The notes under the pieces were generated by a model. The model searched no databases and was not told where the DNA came from. It saw only the letters and a list, made by a program, of their open reading frames with translations. From Saccharospirillum sp. MSK14-1 (GTDB taxonomy: Bacteria > Pseudomonadota > Gammaproteobacteria > Pseudomonadales > Natronospirillaceae), in the NCBI RefSeq assembly GCF_003054965.1, contig NZ_MIES01000033.1, positions 1,612,001-1,676,000 of the forward strand: a DNA stretch of 64,000 nucleotides, given 5' to 3'. Both the position numbers and the translations under genes were made by a program. Positions within the stretch are counted from its first letter, which is position 1. Each line of letters begins with the position of its first letter. Below, piece after piece: positions 60,150-64,000 of this stretch.

Positions 60150-60163
60150 TTTCCTATCAGAGA
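60150..60163. promoter_or_regulatory. Degraded copy of the gcvH palindrome before the XRE-cupin gene
   Basis: TTTCCTATCAGAGA matches TTTCCTATAGGAAA at 11 of 14 positions, with the left half intact (TGTTTCCTAT is shared exactly, 60148-60157). It lies ten bases upstream of the regulator's ATG, where binding would block its own expression. Confidence 0.5.
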
Positions 60164-60249
60164 CATTACAGATGACACCTGCCAGCAAGCGTCATGCCGG
60201 ACGAGTATTGCACAGCCACCGGCCACGGGAAACGCCCGGCGACCAAAAG

Positions 60250-60278
60250 TTGACCATCAGGTCCGCTTGTTTCCTATA
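60250..60278 (+). promoter_or_regulatory. Candidate promoter of gcvH
   Basis: TTGACC (60250-60255) is followed after 17 bases by CCTATA (60273-60278), or after 19 bases by TATAGG. The -10 region overlaps the palindrome at 60270-60283, the classical arrangement for a repressed promoter. Confidence 0.45.
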
Positions 60279-60283
60279 GGAAA
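60270..60283. promoter_or_regulatory. Perfect 14-bp palindrome (operator) before gcvH
   Basis: TTTCCTATAGGAAA reads identically on both strands. It is 75 bases upstream of the gcvH ATG and covers the likely -10 box. XRE-cupin regulators are dimers that bind short palindromes, and the gene for one is divergent. Confidence 0.65.
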
Positions 60284-60358
60284 TTTTTTATTGTTTTAGG
60301 GGAAAACCGTTGCTAGGCTGCGCGCCATTCCTGCCTACCTTTTTCAGTGGAGATGTAC

Positions 60359-60739
60359 ATGTCTACTTCACCCGAAACCTTGCGTTATACCGCCAGCCAC
60401 GAATGGGTCCGCGACCTGGGCGATGGCGTGGTGGCTGTCGGCATCAGCGATCACGCTCAGACCCAACTGGGTGATGTGGTGTTTATCGAACTGCCCGAGC
60501 TGGGCCGTCAGGTGTCCGCCGGTGAAGCCGTGGCCGTGGTGGAATCGGTGAAAGCCGCATCCGACATTTACAGCCCGCTGGCCGGTACGGTACTGGCCTG
60601 CAACGAAGCGCTGACCGAGGCGCCAGAGCAGCTGAACGAAGACCCGTACGACACCGGCTGGTTATTCCACCTGCGTCTGGACGACCCCAGCGTCATCAAC
60701 GACCTGCTTTCAGCCGACCAATACAACGCCCAGCTCTGA
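60359..60739 (+). CDS. gcvH: Glycine cleavage system H protein
   Basis: Lipoyl carrier of 126 residues that shuttles the aminomethyl group between the P, T and L proteins. The lipoylated lysine is K65 in VVESVKAASDIYSP; YTASHEWVRDLGDGVVAVGIS is the usual start. GGAG lies six bases before the ATG at 60359, so upstream starts at 60347 and 60353 are rejected. It heads a two-gene operon with gcvP; gcvT is not adjacent. Control by the divergent XRE-cupin regulator is likely. Confidence 0.96.
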   Translation: MSTSPETLRYTASHEWVRDLGDGVVAVGISDHAQTQLGDVVFIELPELGRQVSAGEAVAVVESVKAASDIYSPLAGTVLACNEALTEAPEQLNEDPYDTGWLFHLRLDDPSVINDLLSADQYNAQL

Positions 60740-60767
60740 TACCACCTGATCTCGCCGGAGACTCGCC

Positions 60768-63629
60768 ATGACCACTTCGCTGCACCAAAAGCCGCTCACC
60801 GCTTTGGCGGACGCCGGTTTCGCGCCACGACATCTGGGCCCGAACGCCGACGACCAAACCGCCATGCTGGCCACGCTGGGCCTGAACAGCCGCGCCGACC
60901 TGATCGGTCAGACCGTGCCCGAAAGCCTGCGCATGGACGGCGCGCTGGCACTTGATAGCGGCCGCAACGAAAGCGAGGCATTGGCCGAGCTGGCGCAGAT
61001 TGCCAGCCAGAACAAAGTGCTCACCAGCCACATCGGCCAGGGGTATTACGGCACTCACATTCCGGCGGCCATTGCCCGCAACGTGCTGGAAAACCCAGCC
61101 TGGTATACCGCCTACACGCCCTACCAGCCGGAAATCAGCCAGGGCCGCCTGGAAGCGCTGCTGAACTTCCAGCAGGTGGTGATGGATTTAACCGGCCTGG
61201 ATCTGGCCAACGCTTCCTTGCTTGACGAAGCCACCGCCGCCGCCGAAGCCATGACGCTGTGCCAGCGCGTGAACCGCAAAAACAAGAGCAACCAGTTCTT
61301 TGTCGATGCCGACACCCACCCGCAAACCCTGGCCGTGCTGCGCACCCGGGCGCACTACCTGAACATCGAGCTGATCATCGCGCCCGCTGAAACGGTCGCG
61401 CAGCATTCACCCTTCGGTGCACTGCTTAGCTACCCCGGTTCCAGCGGTGCCATCGGTGATGTGCAAGCCCACCTTGAAGCGGCCAAAAACGCCGGTGCCG
61501 TCACCGCAGTGGCCACCGATCTGCTGGCGCTGATGCTGCTGCGTTCGCCCGGCGAACTGGGTGCCGACATCGCGTTCGGCAGCGCCCAGCGCTTTGGCGT
61601 GCCGCTCGGTTACGGCGGCCCGCACGCGGCCTTTTTTGCGGTGCGCGACGCGCACAAACGGCAGGTACCGGGGCGCATCATCGGTGTTTCCGTCGATGCC
61701 AAAGGCGGCCAGGCATTGCGCATGGCGATGCAAACGCGCGAGCAACACATCCGCCGCGAAAAGGCGACCTCGAACATCTGTACCGCCCAGGCGTTGCTGG
61801 CGAATCTGGCGTCTTTCTACGCGGTGTATCACGGCCCGAACGGCCTGCGCACCATCGCCGAACGGGTGCATCGTTTCACCGCCATTCTGGCCGAAGGCTT
61901 GCGCCGTAACGGCGTTGACGTGGCCGAACATTTCTTCGATACGCTGACCTTCAACGTCGACGCCAGCGTGCACGAGCGCGCCGTATCCGCCGGTTGCAAC
62001 CTGCGCCGTTTCAGCGATGGCCGCGTCGGCGTGAGTCTCGACGAAACCACCGCCGCCGCCGATGTTGAGCGTCTGTTTAAGGTCCTGGTCGGCGACAACC
62101 ACGGTTTGGATCTGGCCGAACTGGACGCTGCCGTATTAGCCAGCGACACACCTGCGCTGCCTTCCGAGCTGCGCCGCACCGACGACGTACTAAGCCACCC
62201 GGTGTTCAACCGCTACCACAGCGAAACCGAGCTGCTGCGATATATCAAACGGCTGGAAAACCGCGACTATTCGCTGGTGCACGGCATGATCCCGCTCGGC
62301 TCCTGCACCATGAAACTGAACGCCGCCGCCGAAATGCAGCCGGTCAGCTGGCCGCAGTTCGCCAATGTGCACCCGTTCGCCCCGGCCGATCAGGCCAGCG
62401 GTTACCAAAGGCTGGTCAGCGATCTGGAAACCCAGTTGCTGGCCATCACCGGCTACGATGCGCTGTCGATGCAGCCCAACTCCGGCGCTCAGGGTGAATA
62501 CGCCGGCCTGCTGGCGATTCGTCGTTACCATCAGGCCAATGGCGATGATCAGCGCACGCTGTGTTTGATTCCCGCTTCAGCGCACGGCACCAACCCGGCG
62601 TCCGCCGCACTGATGGGGCTGGATGTGGTGATCGTGGCGTGCGACGACAACGGCAACGTCGACCTCGACGATCTGGCGGTTAAAGCTGAACAGGCCGGGG
62701 AAAAACTCGCCGCGTGCATGATCACCTACCCGTCCACCCACGGCGTGTTCGAAGAAGGCCTGAAACAACTGTGCGACACCGTTCACCGCTTCGGCGGTCA
62801 GGTGTACCTCGACGGCGCTAACCTCAACGCTCAGGTCGGTTTGATGCAGCCCGGCAAGGTCGGCGCCGATGTGTCGCACCTGAACCTGCACAAAACCTTC
62901 GCCATTCCGCACGGTGGCGGTGGCCCGGGCATGGGCCCGATTGGTGTGAAAGCGCATCTGGCGCCTTACCTGCCCGGTCACGGAGAGGATTCCGACGGCG
63001 CCGTTTCCGCGGCTGCTTTTGGCTCGGCCGGCATTCTGCCGATCACCTGGATGTACAACCGCATGCTGGGCCGCGATGGTCTGCAAGCCAGTACCGAAGT
63101 CGCCATTCTCGGTGCCAACTACCTGGCCGAAGCCTTGAAAGACGATTTCGACGTGCTCTATCGCGGCAGCAACGGCCGCGTCGCGCACGAATGCATTCTG
63201 GATTTGCGCCCGCTCAAAGCCGCCACCGGCATCAGCGAGGAAGACGTCGCCAAGCGCTTAATGGACTACGGTTTCCACGCGCCCACCATGTCGTTCCCGG
63301 TACCGGGCACGCTGATGGTCGAGCCGACCGAATCGGAATCGAAAGCGGAGCTGGATCGGTTTATCGACGCCATGCGTGGCATTCGTGCGGAAATTGCCAA
63401 AGTCGAAAGCGGAGAATGGGCCGCCGACAACAGCCCGCTGCGCCATGCGCCGCATTCACAGGCCGATCTGGTTGGAGAATGGAACCGGCCTTACCCGCGC
63501 GAGCTGGGTGTGTTCCCGAGCGAGGCGGTGAAATCAGCCAAGTTCTGGCCGGCGGTGAACCGGGTCGATAACGTCCACGGCGACCGCAATCTGATGTGTT
63601 CCTGCCCGCCGATTGAGGCGTATCAGTAA
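60768..63629 (+). CDS. gcvP: Glycine dehydrogenase (decarboxylating), P protein
   Basis: PLP enzyme of 953 residues that decarboxylates glycine and passes the aminomethyl group to GcvH. This is the fused single-chain form. The N half holds [11 protein letters not shown] and the [19 protein letters not shown] stretch; the C half holds the cofactor lysine K709 in [34 protein letters not shown] and [14 protein letters not shown] are further signatures. It starts 28 bases after gcvH and is followed by a strong hairpin. Confidence 0.97.
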   Translation: MTTSLHQKPLTALADAGFAPRHLGPNADDQTAMLATLGLNSRADLIGQTVPESLRMDGALALDSGRNESEALAELAQIASQNKVLTSHIGQGYYGTHIPAAIARNVLENPAWYTAYTPYQPEISQGRLEALLNFQQVVMDLTGLDLANASLLDEATAAAEAMTLCQRVNRKNKSNQFFVDADTHPQTLAVLRTRAHYLNIELIIAPAETVAQHSPFGALLSYPGSSGAIGDVQAHLEAAKNAGAVTAVATDLLALMLLRSPGELGADIAFGSAQRFGVPLGYGGPHAAFFAVRDAHKRQVPGRIIGVSVDAKGGQALRMAMQTREQHIRREKATSNICTAQALLANLASFYAVYHGPNGLRTIAERVHRFTAILAEGLRRNGVDVAEHFFDTLTFNVDASVHERAVSAGCNLRRFSDGRVGVSLDETTAAADVERLFKVLVGDNHGLDLAELDAAVLASDTPALPSELRRTDDVLSHPVFNRYHSETELLRYIKRLENRDYSLVHGMIPLGSCTMKLNAAAEMQPVSWPQFANVHPFAPADQASGYQRLVSDLETQLLAITGYDALSMQPNSGAQGEYAGLLAIRRYHQANGDDQRTLCLIPASAHGTNPASAALMGLDVVIVACDDNGNVDLDDLAVKAEQAGEKLAACMITYPSTHGVFEEGLKQLCDTVHRFGGQVYLDGANLNAQVGLMQPGKVGADVSHLNLHKTFAIPHGGGGPGMGPIGVKAHLAPYLPGHGEDSDGAVSAAAFGSAGILPITWMYNRMLGRDGLQASTEVAILGANYLAEALKDDFDVLYRGSNGRVAHECILDLRPLKAATGISEEDVAKRLMDYGFHAPTMSFPVPGTLMVEPTESESKAELDRFIDAMRGIRAEIAKVESGEWAADNSPLRHAPHSQADLVGEWNRPYPRELGVFPSEAVKSAKFWPAVNRVDNVHGDRNLMCSCPPIEAYQ

Positions 63630-63639
63630 GCAATAAATC

Positions 63640-63672
63640 CACTGCCAGAGTACCTGGCAGTGGAACCTTTTC
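63640..63672 (+). terminator. Terminator after gcvP
   Basis: CCACTGCCAG (63640-63649) pairs perfectly with CTGGCAGTGG (63655-63664), loop AGTAC, followed by AACCTTTT. It starts ten bases past the gcvP stop. Confidence 0.82.
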
Positions 63673-63796
63673 AGGTGACCGTCGATGGCCAGGAATGCTC
63701 CGACTCATCGGGCCATCGCCGAGCGTCCAGGGATGGATTTACAGCGTGTCGCCTAAAAAGGCGCCGCTGTCAGGTGCGGACCATTAACCTCACCAT

Positions 63797-64000
63797 TCAA
63801 ACCACCCGAGTCGCCACAGCCCCCGGCAAGCCCTTATAAACCGCCTGTGCCACCAAGCCAGTAATCACCACCTTCACCAGATCACCGGGAATATAAACCA
63901 TCATAATCTGCGTTGAGCGCAGCAAACCGTTGTCGGTGATCAGCATAAAACCCAGAATACCGAAAACGTAGAGCACCAGAATGCCGCCGACAAAAGCGCC
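63797..64000 (-). CDS. bioY: Biotin transporter BioY (C-terminal part)
   Basis: The frame enters from the right edge and stops at the TGA at 63797-63799, so 67 C-terminal residues are seen. They include a transmembrane segment (FVGGILVLYVFGILGFMLI) and the BioY-type ending VYIPGDLVKVVITGLVAQAV, with the conserved PGDLxK motif, followed by a short tail. BioY is the substrate-binding membrane component of the biotin ECF transporter and can work with or without the BioMN energy module. Biotin is needed by OadA and by the Acc complex encoded elsewhere in the window. The 5' end and neighbours lie outside. Confidence 0.85.
   Translation of the reverse strand, partial: GAFVGGILVLYVFGILGFMLITDNGLLRSTQIMMVYIPGDLVKVVITGLVAQAVYKGLPGAVATRVV

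Noticed and set aside
60141..60358. Glycine riboswitch before gcvH
   Set aside because: The leader after the likely transcription start is only about 60-70 bases and lacks the tandem aptamer structure; a protein operator explains the region better.
61407..62102. Open frame of 231 codons on the minus strand
   Set aside because: It is antisense to gcvP; the Gly/Val/Gln-rich composition is typical of a complementary frame.

Overview
The window is a stretch of gammaproteobacterial chromosome, most likely from a marine or halophilic Oceanospirillales-type organism. That placement rests on the classic backbone order (alaS-lysC-csrA-tRNA; recA-recX; rpoS-nlpD-pcm-truD-ispF-ispD-ftsB-eno-pyrG; rpsB to lpx) together with a Na+-pump oxaloacetate decarboxylase, a TRAP transporter and DapC/DapD of the Pseudomonas type. 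Genus is not determined. No rRNA, CRISPR array, prophage or insertion sequence was found.

Layout. 1-2.0 kb: minus-strand TRAP transporter operon (TatT-like lipoprotein, DctP, start of DctQ). 2.07-4.5 kb: a compact three-gene unit coding for a ZorA-like MotA/TolQ protein with a long coiled-coil tail, a ZorB-like OmpA/MotB protein and a small Cys/His protein. This is the least explained part of the window. 4.6-7.9 kb: oadGAB. 8.2-9.6 kb: dusC, two identical tRNA-Arg(ACG) genes and tRNA-Ser(GCT). 9.7-19.5 kb: csrA, lysC, alaS, recX, recA (with LexA box), pncC, mutS, fdxA. 19.6-31.9 kb: rpoS, nlpD, a DUF368/PopT transporter, pcm, truD, ispF, ispD, ftsB, eno, pyrG, tilS, a GNAT acetyltransferase, accA.

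32.1-50.1 kb is a long minus-strand envelope and translation cluster: rpsB, tsf, pyrH, frr, uppS, cdsA, dxr, rseP, bamA, skp, lpxD, fabZ, lpxA, lpxB, rnhB, dnaE. Most neighbours overlap by a few bases. 50.5-56.7 kb, plus strand: map, glnD, dapC, a YffB-type ArsC-like protein and dapD. 56.8-58.5 kb, minus strand: a GlpR-type repressor and an uncharacterised membrane-anchored coiled-coil protein. Then sodB (plus), an XRE-cupin regulator (minus) divergent from gcvH-gcvP (plus), and the end of bioY (minus).

The most interesting signals are the orphan ZorAB-like motor with its putative zinc-binding third protein; a perfect palindrome TTTCCTATAGGAAA in front of gcvH with a degraded copy in front of the divergent XRE-cupin gene; an intergenic repeat family built from AACGGGAGACGC-like units around gene ends at three places; a HexR-like palindrome in the eno leader; and the replacement of the usual surE neighbourhood by a PopT-family gene.
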